Of a stretch of 38,931 bases of DNA, positions 32,803 through 38,931 are shown piece by piece. Position 1 is the first letter of the stretch. Each line of letters opens with the position of its first letter. The stretch spans positions 1-38,931 of the forward strand of contig JANQHL010000034.1 in NCBI GenBank assembly GCA_028277085.1, read 5' to 3'. A program made the translations under genes and the position numbers. This DNA comes from Flavobacteriaceae bacterium. GTDB lineage: Bacteria > Bacteroidota > Bacteroidia > Flavobacteriales > Flavobacteriaceae. The notes below the pieces were generated by a model, which searched no databases, was not told the DNA's origin, and saw only the letters and a program-made list of their open reading frames with translations.

Positions 32803-34431
32803 ATGAAAGTTAGATGCACTGCGCTATTTTCTTTCCTGATCCCTATGCTTTCCTTTGCTCAAGAAACGTCGGAAAAAGGGTTGGACGAAAGGGTAAATGA
32901 CGCTTTTATGCCTTTTGCGGTATGGTGGGAAAGCTTCATTTTAACACCTATTCCTGTTGGAGAGTACAACTTACCGATAGTTTTGATTTTATTGATCTTT
33001 GGCGCTACTTTCTTTACGATTGCATTTAAGTTTCCCAATATTTCGAGGTTTCCGTTGGCCATCAATACGGTTAGAGGTAAATATGATGATTTAGATCACC
33101 ACAGTGTGGAACAGACAGAGCTAAACGTGGTGGACGGGGATTTACTGCATACCATTAAAGATGAAAGCAAGGAAGGAGAAGTAAGTCATTTCCAGGCGTT
33201 GGCTACCGCAGTTTCCGGAACTGTAGGGCTAGGAAACATCGCTGGAGTTGCGGTGGCTATTGCTATCGGGGGCCCTGGCGCTACCTTTTGGATGATTGTT
33301 TGCGGTTTGATAGGGATGTCAACCAAGTTTGTGGAGTGTACGTTGGGGGTTAAATATCGCGATGTTGGCCCGGATGGAACGGTGTACGGTGGACCCATGT
33401 ATTATTTATCCAAAGGGCTTTCGGAAAAAGGCCTCAAAGGATTAGGGAAAGTATTGGCGGTCATTTTTGCTGTCTTATGTGTGGGGGCATCCTTTGGAGG
33501 AGGTAACGCCTTTCAATCCAATCAAGCGGCAGTACAATTGAGTACCATGCTTAATTTACAAGGAGGTGCTACCGGGGTTATTCTTGGTATTATCCTGGCT
33601 TTTTTGGTGGGTATCGTGATCATTGGCGGTATCAAAAAGATTGCGAGCGTAACGGAGAAAATAGTGCCATTTATGGCGGTGGTATATGTTATCGCTTCTT
33701 TAATTATCATTTTTGCCAACATAGAGTTCATAGGAGATGCCTTCGGAATGATCTTTTCCGGGGCTTTCAGTCCCCAGGCTGGCTTGGGAGGAATTCTTGG
33801 GGTTATTATTGTGGGCTTCCAACGTGCAGCATTCTCAAATGAAGCAGGAGCAGGATCGGCGGCCATAGCGCATTCCGCGGTAAAAACTAAATATCCGGCT
33901 AGCGAAGGAGTGGTAGCCCTGTTGGAGCCGTTTATCGATACGGTGGTAATATGTACCATGACCGCTCTGGTAATTATCTTCTTTAATATGGATGCCGGAG
34001 CTTTCGATTATGGCAATGGCGTAGGAAGTACCGTTCTTTTGAATGAGAGCGGAACCTATGTTGGTGGGGTGGATTTGACATCCATGGCCTATGATTCGGT
34101 AATTCCGGGATTTAGATATGTACTGACAATTGCAATAGTTCTTTTCGCTTTTTCAACAATGATCTCCTGGTCATATTACGGGCTGCAATCTTGGAAATAT
34201 CTCTTCGGAAGAGGCAAGACTGCTGATATCGTGTACAAAGTACTGTTTTTGTTGTTTGTTATTATTGGTGCCGGTGCCACCCTGGATGCGGTGATAAAAT
34301 TCTCTGATGCTATGATTTTGGCATTGGTTTTTCCTAACATGGTTGGATTGCTTATCCTCTTTCCAAGAGTTAGGGAAGAGATGAATAAATACCTGTTGGA
34401 CATTAAAGAATTTGTCAAAGGAAAGGCTTAG
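32803..34431 (+). CDS. alanine:cation symporter (AgcS family)
   Basis: The 542-residue inner-membrane protein begins with a cleavable-looking signal (MKVRCTALFSFLIPMLSFAQ) and then about ten hydrophobic helices. AgcS hallmarks are SHFQALATAVSGTVGLGNIAGVAVAI, GTVYGGPMYYLSKGL, FQRAAFSNEAGAGSAAIAHS and STMISWSYYGLQSWKYLFG. It should import alanine or glycine with sodium or protons. A hydrophilic stretch of about 50 residues precedes the first conserved transport helix. It reads as a single gene with 64 bases upstream. Confidence 0.93.
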   Translation: MKVRCTALFSFLIPMLSFAQETSEKGLDERVNDAFMPFAVWWESFILTPIPVGEYNLPIVLILLIFGATFFTIAFKFPNISRFPLAINTVRGKYDDLDHHSVEQTELNVVDGDLLHTIKDESKEGEVSHFQALATAVSGTVGLGNIAGVAVAIAIGGPGATFWMIVCGLIGMSTKFVECTLGVKYRDVGPDGTVYGGPMYYLSKGLSEKGLKGLGKVLAVIFAVLCVGASFGGGNAFQSNQAAVQLSTMLNLQGGATGVILGIILAFLVGIVIIGGIKKIASVTEKIVPFMAVVYVIASLIIIFANIEFIGDAFGMIFSGAFSPQAGLGGILGVIIVGFQRAAFSNEAGAGSAAIAHSAVKTKYPASEGVVALLEPFIDTVVICTMTALVIIFFNMDAGAFDYGNGVGSTVLLNESGTYVGGVDLTSMAYDSVIPGFRYVLTIAIVLFAFSTMISWSYYGLQSWKYLFGRGKTADIVYKVLFLLFVIIGAGATLDAVIKFSDAMILALVFPNMVGLLILFPRVREEMNKYLLDIKEFVKGKA

Positions 34432-34441
34432 GCTTTGATAA

Positions 34442-35323
34442 ATGAAATGGTTTAGATCCCACTTCGAGTATACCAAACAGCAACGAAGTGGGATTTTCTT
34501 TTTGTTGTTGGTCATTGTGGTATTGCTGGTGAGTTACGCCCTATTACGATGGAATTCTGAATCAACCGGTAATTCCTCTTTTACCGTAGACAAGCAATTA
34601 CAACGGCAATTCGATAGCCTGAAATTGGCGTCCAAGAAAGAAGAAAAAAGACAACTCAAACCTTTTAATCCCAATTTTATTTCCGATTTCAAGGGGTATG
34701 TTTTGGGGATGTCCCCGGAGGAAATAGATCGGTTACACTCGTTTAGGAAGGAAGACCGCTATGTAAGGTCGGTGCAGGAATTCCAGAGGGTAACCCAGGT
34801 TTCAGATGCTCTATTACAGCAGATTTCCCCGTTCTTTCGGTTTCCGGAATGGGGCAATTCTGAAACCAAAAGAGCTTCTTTCAAGGATAAGAACAAAAAA
34901 AATAATGGGGCTGACGGGGATGTAGCGGTTAGGGACCTGAATACCGCAACAGCTTCGGATTTAGCGAGTATTAATGGTATCGGACAAGTCCTTTCAACGC
35001 GAATTGTAAAATTTAGGGATAGATTAGGAGGCTTTCTGGTGAATGAGCAGCTTTATGATGTTTATGGGCTGGAACCTCTTGTAGTGGAGAGGGCTTTAAA
35101 GGTTTTTCAAGTATTTGACCCTCCAGATGTTGAAAAAATTAATATTAACACAGCTTCAGTTAACGAGTTAGCAGATTTGGTTTATATTTCCTACGATTTG
35201 GCGAATAACATTGTTGATTATAGGGAGGGAAACGGGACATATACGTCATTTGACAATTTGTTTAACGTTGAGGGCTTTCCGGTGAACAAAATAGATAGAA
35301 TAGCCTTATATTTGTCATATTAA
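34442..35323 (+). CDS. membrane-anchored helix-hairpin-helix (ComEA-like) protein
   Basis: The 293-residue product has one N-terminal membrane helix (about 17-37), a linker region including PFNPNFISDFKGYVLGM, then helix-hairpin-helix units. RDLNTATASDLASINGIGQVLSTRIVKFRDRLGG is one, and ININTASVNELADLVYISYDLANNIVDYRE is a second, more degenerate one. ComEA-type proteins bind double-stranded DNA outside the inner membrane during uptake. A DNA-binding role is plausible, competence is not shown. It lies 10 bases after the symporter gene and 10 before the dehydrogenase gene. Confidence 0.82.
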   Translation: MKWFRSHFEYTKQQRSGIFFLLLVIVVLLVSYALLRWNSESTGNSSFTVDKQLQRQFDSLKLASKKEEKRQLKPFNPNFISDFKGYVLGMSPEEIDRLHSFRKEDRYVRSVQEFQRVTQVSDALLQQISPFFRFPEWGNSETKRASFKDKNKKNNGADGDVAVRDLNTATASDLASINGIGQVLSTRIVKFRDRLGGFLVNEQLYDVYGLEPLVVERALKVFQVFDPPDVEKININTASVNELADLVYISYDLANNIVDYREGNGTYTSFDNLFNVEGFPVNKIDRIALYLSY

Positions 35324-35333
35324 ACAAGTTGGT

Positions 35334-36530
35334 ATGAATAGTGTGTACTTCAGCGAAGAACATCATCTTTTTAGGGAGAGTTTAAAGGATTTTTTACAAA
35401 AGGAAGTCGTTCCACATATTGAAAAATGGGAACAGACAGGAACCATTGAGCGCTTTATTTGGAAGAAGTTTGCAGATATGGGTTATTTTGGTTTGGCCAC
35501 ATCGGAGGAATATGGTGGAATGGGACTCGATTTGTTTTACACTGTTATCCTGCTGGAAGAACTGCAAAAGATAAATTCCGGTGGTTTCGCCGCAGCCATT
35601 TGGGCACATGTGTACCTCGCCATGACCCATTTGAATAAGAATGCCAATGATCAGCAAAAACGGCAATACCTGGAGCCCAGTGTTCATGGAGAAAAAATAG
35701 GTTGTCTGGGAGTTACAGAACCCTTCGGAGGAAGTGATGTGGCAGGTATGCGTACAACTGCTGTCCGTCAGGGGGATAACTATGTGATCAATGGATCTAA
35801 GACCTTCATTACTAATGGAGTATACGGGGATTACATCATTTTGGCTGCCAAAACCGATCCCGCTGCAGGTAATAAGGGGATAAGCATTTTCATTGTGGAT
35901 CTAAAACGCCCTGGAGTTACCGCCAGTAAGCTTAATAAATTAGGATGGCGGGCATCGGACACAGCGGAACTGGCTTTTGACAATGTCGTAGTCCCTGCTT
36001 CCAATTTAATGGGAGAAGAAGGAATGGGCTTTGGATTTATCATGGAGGCCTTTGCGCTGGAGCGTCTGGTCATGGGAATAAATGCGCATGCTAGAGCGGA
36101 ATATGCACTGGATTATGCGCTGCAATATATGTCCGAAAGGGAAACGTTTGGAAAACCCATCAATCAATACCAGGCGTTACGCCATAGATTGGTAGACCTG
36201 CATGCGGATATGGATATGTGTAAGCAATATAATTATGCCGTTGTGCATAAGATGGACCGAGGGGAATATGTTGTCCGTGAGGCAACCGTTTCCAAATTGA
36301 AATCGACCCAAATGGCTGATGAGGTCATATATAGCTGTTTACAATTCCTTGGGGGATACGGCTACATAGAAGAGTATCCAATGGCGCGAATGCTTAGGGA
36401 TAGTAGATTAGGACCAATTGGAGGAGGTACTTCTGAAATACTCCGGGAGATTATTGCAAAAATCATAATAGATAAAAAAGAGTACAGACCTGTTTCAGAT
36501 CAGGTACAGGCAAAGCGAGAAATTTTTTAA
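35334..36530 (+). CDS. acyl-CoA dehydrogenase
   Basis: The 398-residue flavoenzyme introduces the first double bond into acyl-CoA thioesters. Visible are the N-terminal helical domain with GYFGLATSEEYGGMGLD, the FAD loop CLGVTEPFGGSDVAGMRTTA, FITNGVYGDYIILAAKTDP, the ERLVMGINAHARAEYAL helix, RETFGKPINQYQALRHRL, and GGYGYIEEYPMARMLRDSRLGPIGGGTSEILREIIA at the end. Chain-length preference cannot be read from the sequence. It probably shares a transcript with the gene before it. Confidence 0.93.
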   Translation: MNSVYFSEEHHLFRESLKDFLQKEVVPHIEKWEQTGTIERFIWKKFADMGYFGLATSEEYGGMGLDLFYTVILLEELQKINSGGFAAAIWAHVYLAMTHLNKNANDQQKRQYLEPSVHGEKIGCLGVTEPFGGSDVAGMRTTAVRQGDNYVINGSKTFITNGVYGDYIILAAKTDPAAGNKGISIFIVDLKRPGVTASKLNKLGWRASDTAELAFDNVVVPASNLMGEEGMGFGFIMEAFALERLVMGINAHARAEYALDYALQYMSERETFGKPINQYQALRHRLVDLHADMDMCKQYNYAVVHKMDRGEYVVREATVSKLKSTQMADEVIYSCLQFLGGYGYIEEYPMARMLRDSRLGPIGGGTSEILREIIAKIIIDKKEYRPVSDQVQAKREIF

Positions 36531-36557
36531 AAAGGATCGCCGTTATAAATACATTTG

Positions 36558-36565
36558 TATATTTG
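36558..36565 (+). promoter_or_regulatory. candidate rpsU promoter -7 element
   Basis: TATATTTG is an exact TAnnTTTG match 34 bases before the rpsU start codon. A clear -33 TTG at 19-20 bases is not seen. The resulting 5' leader of about 25-30 bases is longer than usual here and makes room for the Shine-Dalgarno. Confidence 0.5.
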
Positions 36566-36583
36566 CACTCCAAAAATAAAAGA

Positions 36584-36591
36584 AAGGAGGT
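36584..36591 (+). promoter_or_regulatory. strong Shine-Dalgarno of rpsU
   Basis: AAGGAGGT, with eight bases to the ATG, is an almost full match to the 16S anti-Shine-Dalgarno. I see no comparable site before other genes in the window. In Flavobacterium the anti-Shine-Dalgarno of 30S subunits is held by bS21, bS18 and bS6, and rpsU is reported to keep a strong site so that only subunits lacking bS21 translate it. The sequence fits that autoregulation. Confidence 0.85.
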
Positions 36592-36599
36592 TGTAGCCA

Positions 36600-36794
36600 A
36601 TGTTAATAATACCTGTAAAAGAAGGAGAAAATATAGATAGAGCGCTAAAGCGTTTCAAACGAAAGTTTGATAAAACCGGAACTATGCGCCAGCTACGTGC
36701 GAGACAGCAGTATACCAAACCTTCGGTTAAGCGAAGGGCAGTAGTGCAAAAAGCGCAGTATATCCAGAACCTTAGAGATAATGAAGAGCTTTAG
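36600..36794 (+). CDS. rpsU: 30S ribosomal protein S21
   Basis: The 64-residue basic protein matches bS21: MLIIPVKEGENIDRALKRFKRKFDKTG, then the arginine-rich LRARQQYTKPSVKRRAVVQKAQY. It sits near the 3' end of 16S rRNA on the small subunit platform. In Bacteroidota it helps hide the anti-Shine-Dalgarno. Its mRNA has a strong Shine-Dalgarno, unusual in this window, and an intrinsic terminator follows 23 bases after the stop. Confidence 0.97.
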   Translation: MLIIPVKEGENIDRALKRFKRKFDKTGTMRQLRARQQYTKPSVKRRAVVQKAQYIQNLRDNEEL

Positions 36795-36817
36795 CCTTCT
36801 TGATTCACGATATATCA

Positions 36818-36847
36818 AAAATCCTGTCCCCAGCGGCAGGATTTTTT
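36818..36847 (+). terminator. intrinsic terminator after rpsU
   Basis: A 9-bp stem (AAAATCCTG with CAGGATTTT, 10-base loop) runs into a T tract. It lies between rpsU and xerC and should end the rpsU transcript. Confidence 0.8.
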
Positions 36848-36888
36848 ATTTTCAATAGGTAATACTATCCTTTTCATACCTTTATGGT

Positions 36889-37782
36889 ATGAGCTTACCG
36901 GCATTCGTTTCCTATCTTACCTTCGAAAAAAAATATTCCAAGCATACGGTCATTGCTTACGAAAGAGACCTCAAAGAATTTCTGCTGTTTTGTGAAACAG
37001 AATTGGGAATAGTTGACTTCAAGGAGGTGAAGTACGCCGTCGTACGCAACTGGATTGTACATCTGGTACAGAAAGGGATTTCCAATAGAAGTGTTAATAG
37101 AAAACTCTCTTCTGTAAAAGCTTTTTACAGATTTCAACAGAAAATTGGGACAATAACTGCGTTACCATTTTCAAACCATCAGGCACTTAAGGTAGAGCGG
37201 AAACTCCAGGTACCTTTTTCGGAGGATGAGATGTTGGCGGTTTTGGATAGTATCGAATACGGTGATGATTTTGAGGGAAAACGGGATAAACTGATCATTG
37301 AAATTTTGTATACTACCGGAATTCGAAGAGCGGAACTGGTACATCTGAAATTGGTTGCGTTTGACGCTAGGAATAACACCTTAAAGGTTTTGGGAAAACG
37401 GAACAAGGAAAGAATACTTCCTTTATTACCCGGGCTGAAGGCATCAATTTCCACATATCTTTTGGAGCGGGAAAAACTGGAAATTATTATGAATCCTGAG
37501 TTTTTGTTGTTAACAAAATCCGGAGCCAAAATATACGAAACTCTTGTTTACCGGGTTATAAATAAGTATCTTAGTTCAGTGTCCCCAAAGGTCAAAAAAA
37601 GCCCACATATGTTACGACATACTTTTGCGACACATTTATTAAATCGGGGGGCCGACTTAAACGCGGTAAAAGAGTTGTTGGGCCATTCTAGTTTGGCATC
37701 CACCCAAGTGTATACCCACAACAGTATAGCAAAACTTAAAGAGGTTCATGCTACCGCCCATCCAAGAAACAAAGAGCAGTAG
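36889..37782 (+). CDS. xerC: tyrosine recombinase XerC/XerD family
   Basis: The 297-residue recombinase resolves chromosome dimers at dif. The N-terminal SAM-like core-binding domain (about 1-85) is followed by the catalytic domain with all active residues visible: R146 (TTGIRRAEL), K170, H240 and R243 (HMLRHTFATHLL), H266 (LGHSS) and the nucleophile Y275 (STQVYTH). It could be XerC or XerD; position near rpsU and hpf favours the XerC annotation used in flavobacteria. No integrase-linked mobile element is seen around it. Confidence 0.9.
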   Translation: MSLPAFVSYLTFEKKYSKHTVIAYERDLKEFLLFCETELGIVDFKEVKYAVVRNWIVHLVQKGISNRSVNRKLSSVKAFYRFQQKIGTITALPFSNHQALKVERKLQVPFSEDEMLAVLDSIEYGDDFEGKRDKLIIEILYTTGIRRAELVHLKLVAFDARNNTLKVLGKRNKERILPLLPGLKASISTYLLEREKLEIIMNPEFLLLTKSGAKIYETLVYRVINKYLSSVSPKVKKSPHMLRHTFATHLLNRGADLNAVKELLGHSSLASTQVYTHNSIAKLKEVHATAHPRNKEQ

Positions 37783-37833
37783 TCTTTGTATTGTTTAACC
37801 TGTCTGTACCCAACAGACCCAAAAACGTGTTCT

Positions 37834-38136
37834 ATGAAGGTAAACACACAATCTGTAAATTTTGTGGCTGATAGCAAACTACTCGGTTTTATCCAAAACC
37901 GAATGGATAAACTGGAAGTCTTTTACGATAAAGTAATAAGTTCGGATGTGTATTTAAAAGTAGATAATACAAGTGCAAAAGAGAACAAAATTGTGGAAAT
38001 CAAAGTGCATGTTCCCAGGAACAAATTCATCGTAAAAAAGCAGTGTAAAACTTTTGAAGAAGCAGTTGACACTGCATGCAATTCTCTGGAGCGGCAATTA
38101 GTGAAAAAGAAAGAAAAAACCAGGGCTCAGGTCTAA
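37834..38136 (+). CDS. hpf: ribosome hibernation-promoting factor (short HPF/RaiA family)
   Basis: The 100-residue protein (ATG at 37834; the frame is open upstream but without conserved residues) is the short HPF/YfiA form. It has MKVNTQSVNFVADSKLLGFIQNRMDKLEVF, then DVYLKVDN, VEIKVHVPRNKFIVKK and FEEAVDTACNSLERQLVKKKEK. It binds the 30S subunit and inactivates ribosomes in stationary phase. It follows xerC by 51 bases and precedes the tRNA cluster. Confidence 0.92.
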   Translation: MKVNTQSVNFVADSKLLGFIQNRMDKLEVFYDKVISSDVYLKVDNTSAKENKIVEIKVHVPRNKFIVKKQCKTFEEAVDTACNSLERQLVKKKEKTRAQV

Positions 38137-38159
38137 TTATTTTTTTTTGTGAGTTTGTT

Positions 38160-38188
38160 TTGAATAAACAAATAAATCTATACATTTG
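38160..38188 (+). promoter_or_regulatory. candidate promoter of the tRNA (and tuf) operon
   Basis: TTG (38160-38162) and TACATTTG (38181-38188, exact TAnnTTTG) lie 18 bases apart, one short of the spacing at the trp and ArsR promoters. The transcription start would be about 38193-38195, exactly where a terminator hairpin begins, 45 bases before tRNA-Thr. Confidence 0.6.
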
Positions 38189-38192
38189 CAGT

Positions 38193-38218
38193 CCGTTAGA
38201 AATAACGGGCTTTTTTTT
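38193..38218 (+). terminator. intrinsic terminator between hpf and the tRNA cluster
   Basis: CCGTTA-GAAA-TAACGG is a perfect 6-bp hairpin with a GNRA loop, followed by GC and eight Ts. It can end the xerC-hpf transcript. It also lies immediately downstream of the tRNA promoter, so transcripts from that promoter must pass it. Confidence 0.75.
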
Positions 38219-38237
38219 GTGTAAAAATGGCTGTTAA

Positions 38238-38311
38238 GCCGGTATAGCTCAGCTGGCTAGAGCAGCTGATTTGTAATCAGCAGGTCGTGGGTTCGAGTCC
38301 CTCTACCGGCT
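38238..38311 (+). tRNA. tRNA-Thr (anticodon TGT)
   Basis: A 74-base cloverleaf with acceptor arms GCCGGTA/TACCGGC, D arm AGCTCAGCTGGCTAGAGC, anticodon arm GCTGA/TCAGC with loop TTTGTAA (anticodon at 38272-38274), and T arm GTGGG-TTCGAGT-CCCT. The CCA end is not encoded. Confidence 0.96.
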
Positions 38312-38333
38312 CGTAAGGTGCTAAAAATAAGGA

Positions 38334-38415
38334 GGGGAGATACTCAAGCGGCCAACGAGGACAGACTGTAAATCTGTTGGTTTTACCTTCGCAGGTTCGA
38401 ATCCTGCTCTCCCCA
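38334..38415 (+). tRNA. tRNA-Tyr (anticodon GTA)
   Basis: An 82-base class II tRNA with acceptor arms GGGGAGA/TCTCCCC, anticodon stem ACAGA/TCTGT with loop CTGTAAA (anticodon 38368-38370), a long variable arm, and T arm GCAGG-TTCGAAT-CCTGC. It follows tRNA-Thr(TGT) by 22 bases and lies in the same transcript. Confidence 0.95.
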
Positions 38416-38494
38416 CAGTTGTTTGTCAATTGATACATGCTGATACAGGCAAATAGAAAAAGTGAAGGTGCTTTGAAATATTGAACAATTTTTT

Positions 38495-38556
38495 GCGGGA
38501 GTAGCTCAGTTGGTACCCGCCTGTACCGAACTGTACGTTCGGGCGGGGAGCGTCAG
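38495..38556 (+). pseudogene. broken 5' copy of tRNA-Gly split by a palindromic insert
   Basis: Bases 38495-38515 equal the first 21 bases of the intact tRNA-Gly, and 38548-38556 (GAGCGTCAG) equal its next nine. Between them sits a 32-base insert (38516-38547) bounded by CCCGCC and GGCGGG with an inner CCGAAC/GTTCGG stem. After GAGCGTCAG the sequence diverges, so no anticodon or T arm is present. Upstream, TTGAAATATTGA at 38473-38484 recurs at 38592-38603 before the intact gene, so the copy includes flanking DNA. Confidence 0.85.
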
Positions 38557-38614
38557 ACGCTTGGGTTTCTTAACAAAAGCTTTCCGCTTCATTGAAATAT
38601 TGATTTAATAAAAC

Positions 38615-38687
38615 GCGGGAGTAGCTCAGTTGGTAGAGCGTCAGCCTTCCAAGCTGAATGTCGCCGGTTCGAACCCGGTCTCCCGCT
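38615..38687 (+). tRNA. tRNA-Gly (anticodon TCC)
   Basis: A 73-base cloverleaf with acceptor arms GCGGGAG/CTCCCGC, D arm, anticodon stem TCAGC/GCTGA with loop CTTCCAA (anticodon 38648-38650), and T arm GCCGG-TTCGAAC-CCGGT. This is the only complete tRNA-Gly here; partial copies lie on both sides. Confidence 0.96.
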
Positions 38688-38721
38688 CAAGATAGACAAC
38701 AAACCTGGGATTACCGGGTGA

Positions 38722-38750
38722 GAAGTTTATCCCGAGCGAAGTCGAGGGAA
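38722..38750. repeat. REP-like intergenic sequence
   Basis: TATCCCGAGCGAAGTCGAGG lies within this stretch. I recognise CCCGAGCGAAGTCGAGGG as a string found repeatedly between genes in many Bacteroidota and other bacterial genomes. Only one copy is in this window, so the repeat status rests on memory and not on comparison. Confidence 0.5.
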
Positions 38751-38752
38751 AC

Positions 38753-38767
38753 CCCGGTCTCCCGCTC
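38753..38767 (+). pseudogene. 3' fragment of tRNA-Gly
   Basis: CCCGGTCTCCCGCTC repeats exactly the 3' end of the intact tRNA-Gly gene plus one following base (38674-38688), 79 bases downstream. The flanks are partly alike (AAGA-type bases follow both), which suggests decay of a former tandem tRNA-Gly copy. Confidence 0.7.
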
Positions 38768-38842
38768 TAAGAGTGACGAAGCTGTTCTTTTTGAACGGTA
38801 ATCTCCTCCTTTCTGAGAAGGGTTGTAGATTGAACACTTTAC

Positions 38843-38914
38843 GCCGACGTAGCTCAGGGGTAGAGCGTTTCCTTGGTAAGGAAGAGGTCACGGGTTCAAT
38901 TCCCGTCGTTGGCT
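38843..38914 (+). tRNA. tRNA-Thr (anticodon GGT)
   Basis: A 72-base cloverleaf with acceptor arms GCCGACG/CGTTGGC (one G-T pair), D arm AGCTCAGGGGTAGAGC, anticodon stem TTTCC/GGAAG with loop TTGGTAA (anticodon GGT), and T arm CACGGG-TTCAATT-CCCGT. The order Thr(TGT)-Tyr-Gly-Thr(GGT) is that found ahead of tuf in many bacteria, so tuf is expected beyond the window edge. Confidence 0.96.
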
Positions 38915-38931
38915 CGATAGAAATTAAGACA

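Noticed and set aside
38495-38567. First GCGGGAG... block as a functional tRNA-Gly
   Set aside because: The D arm is interrupted by 32 bases and no anticodon stem, T arm or matching 3' acceptor follows, so it cannot fold as a tRNA.
38615-38767. attL/attR pair of an integrated element at tRNA-Gly
   Set aside because: Only 79 bases separate the repeats and no integrase or cargo lies between them. The nearby xerC has the position and full length of the housekeeping gene.
1-38931. CRISPR array, prophage, insertion sequence or toxin-antitoxin system
   Set aside because: I saw no regularly spaced direct repeats, no transposase, phage structural genes or terminal inverted repeats flanking a gene, and no small gene pair of known toxin-antitoxin type. 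The gene content is housekeeping throughout.

Overview
The window looks like chromosomal core DNA of a member of the Bacteroidota, most probably a Flavobacteriaceae species. The evidence is the protein families (DUF2851, Bacteroidota-type NUDIX next to pyrE, THX ribosomal protein, SHNLRSH-type histidine kinase), several promoters of the Bacteroidota form TTG-N19-TAnnTTTG, a near absence of Shine-Dalgarno sequences except before rpsU, and flavobacterial-looking intergenic repeats. Genus cannot be fixed from the sequence alone. I see no prophage, insertion sequence, CRISPR array or toxin-antitoxin pair. The window is mostly housekeeping, and the unusual material lies in regulatory and RNA-level structure.

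Layout. 1-2.8 kb: rsfS (cut by the left edge) diverges from a biotin ligase; pyrE with an SRPBCC gene diverges from a NUDIX hydrolase, with only seven bases between the start codons. 2.7-6.9 kb: M14 carboxypeptidase lipoprotein and a cytosolic PAS histidine kinase with its single-domain response regulator. 6.9-10.2 kb: ddl-coaD on the minus strand, diverging from a PASTA protein and an RluD-type pseudouridine synthase. 10.2-15.4 kb: yaaA, a small lipoprotein, ribosomal protein THX, a uracil-DNA-glycosylase-fold protein, PEP carboxylase and an orphan response regulator. 15.7-18.5 kb: a beta-barrel protein, a lipoprotein and an M20 peptidase.

18.5-25.3 kb (minus strand): a complete tryptophan operon trpE-G-D-C-F-B-A with tightly overlapping genes. 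It is preceded by a short unlisted leader peptide with three consecutive Trp codons and an intrinsic terminator just before trpE, which is a classic attenuator layout. A 311-bp spacer with hairpins, resembling an intergenic repeat element, separates trpG from trpD.

25.4-28.0 kb: an SRPBCC-ArsR pair with two matching GCAAC-N6-GTTGC operators framing its promoter, and a marR-nitroreductase-yceI run with a perfect palindrome over the marR promoter. 28.1-36.5 kb (plus strand): secreted thioredoxin-like proteins, rhodanese, DinB, DUF2851, PspC, a K+ channel, an alanine/cation symporter, a helix-hairpin-helix protein and an acyl-CoA dehydrogenase.

36.5-38.9 kb: rpsU with a strong Shine-Dalgarno, xerC, hpf, then tRNA-Thr(TGT), tRNA-Tyr(GTA), tRNA-Gly(TCC) and tRNA-Thr(GGT). 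This order matches the thrU-tyrU-glyT-thrT-tufB arrangement, so tuf is expected just past the right edge. The intact tRNA-Gly is flanked by broken copies of its own 5' and 3' parts; one is split by a 32-bp palindromic insert and the other lies next to a REP-like sequence.
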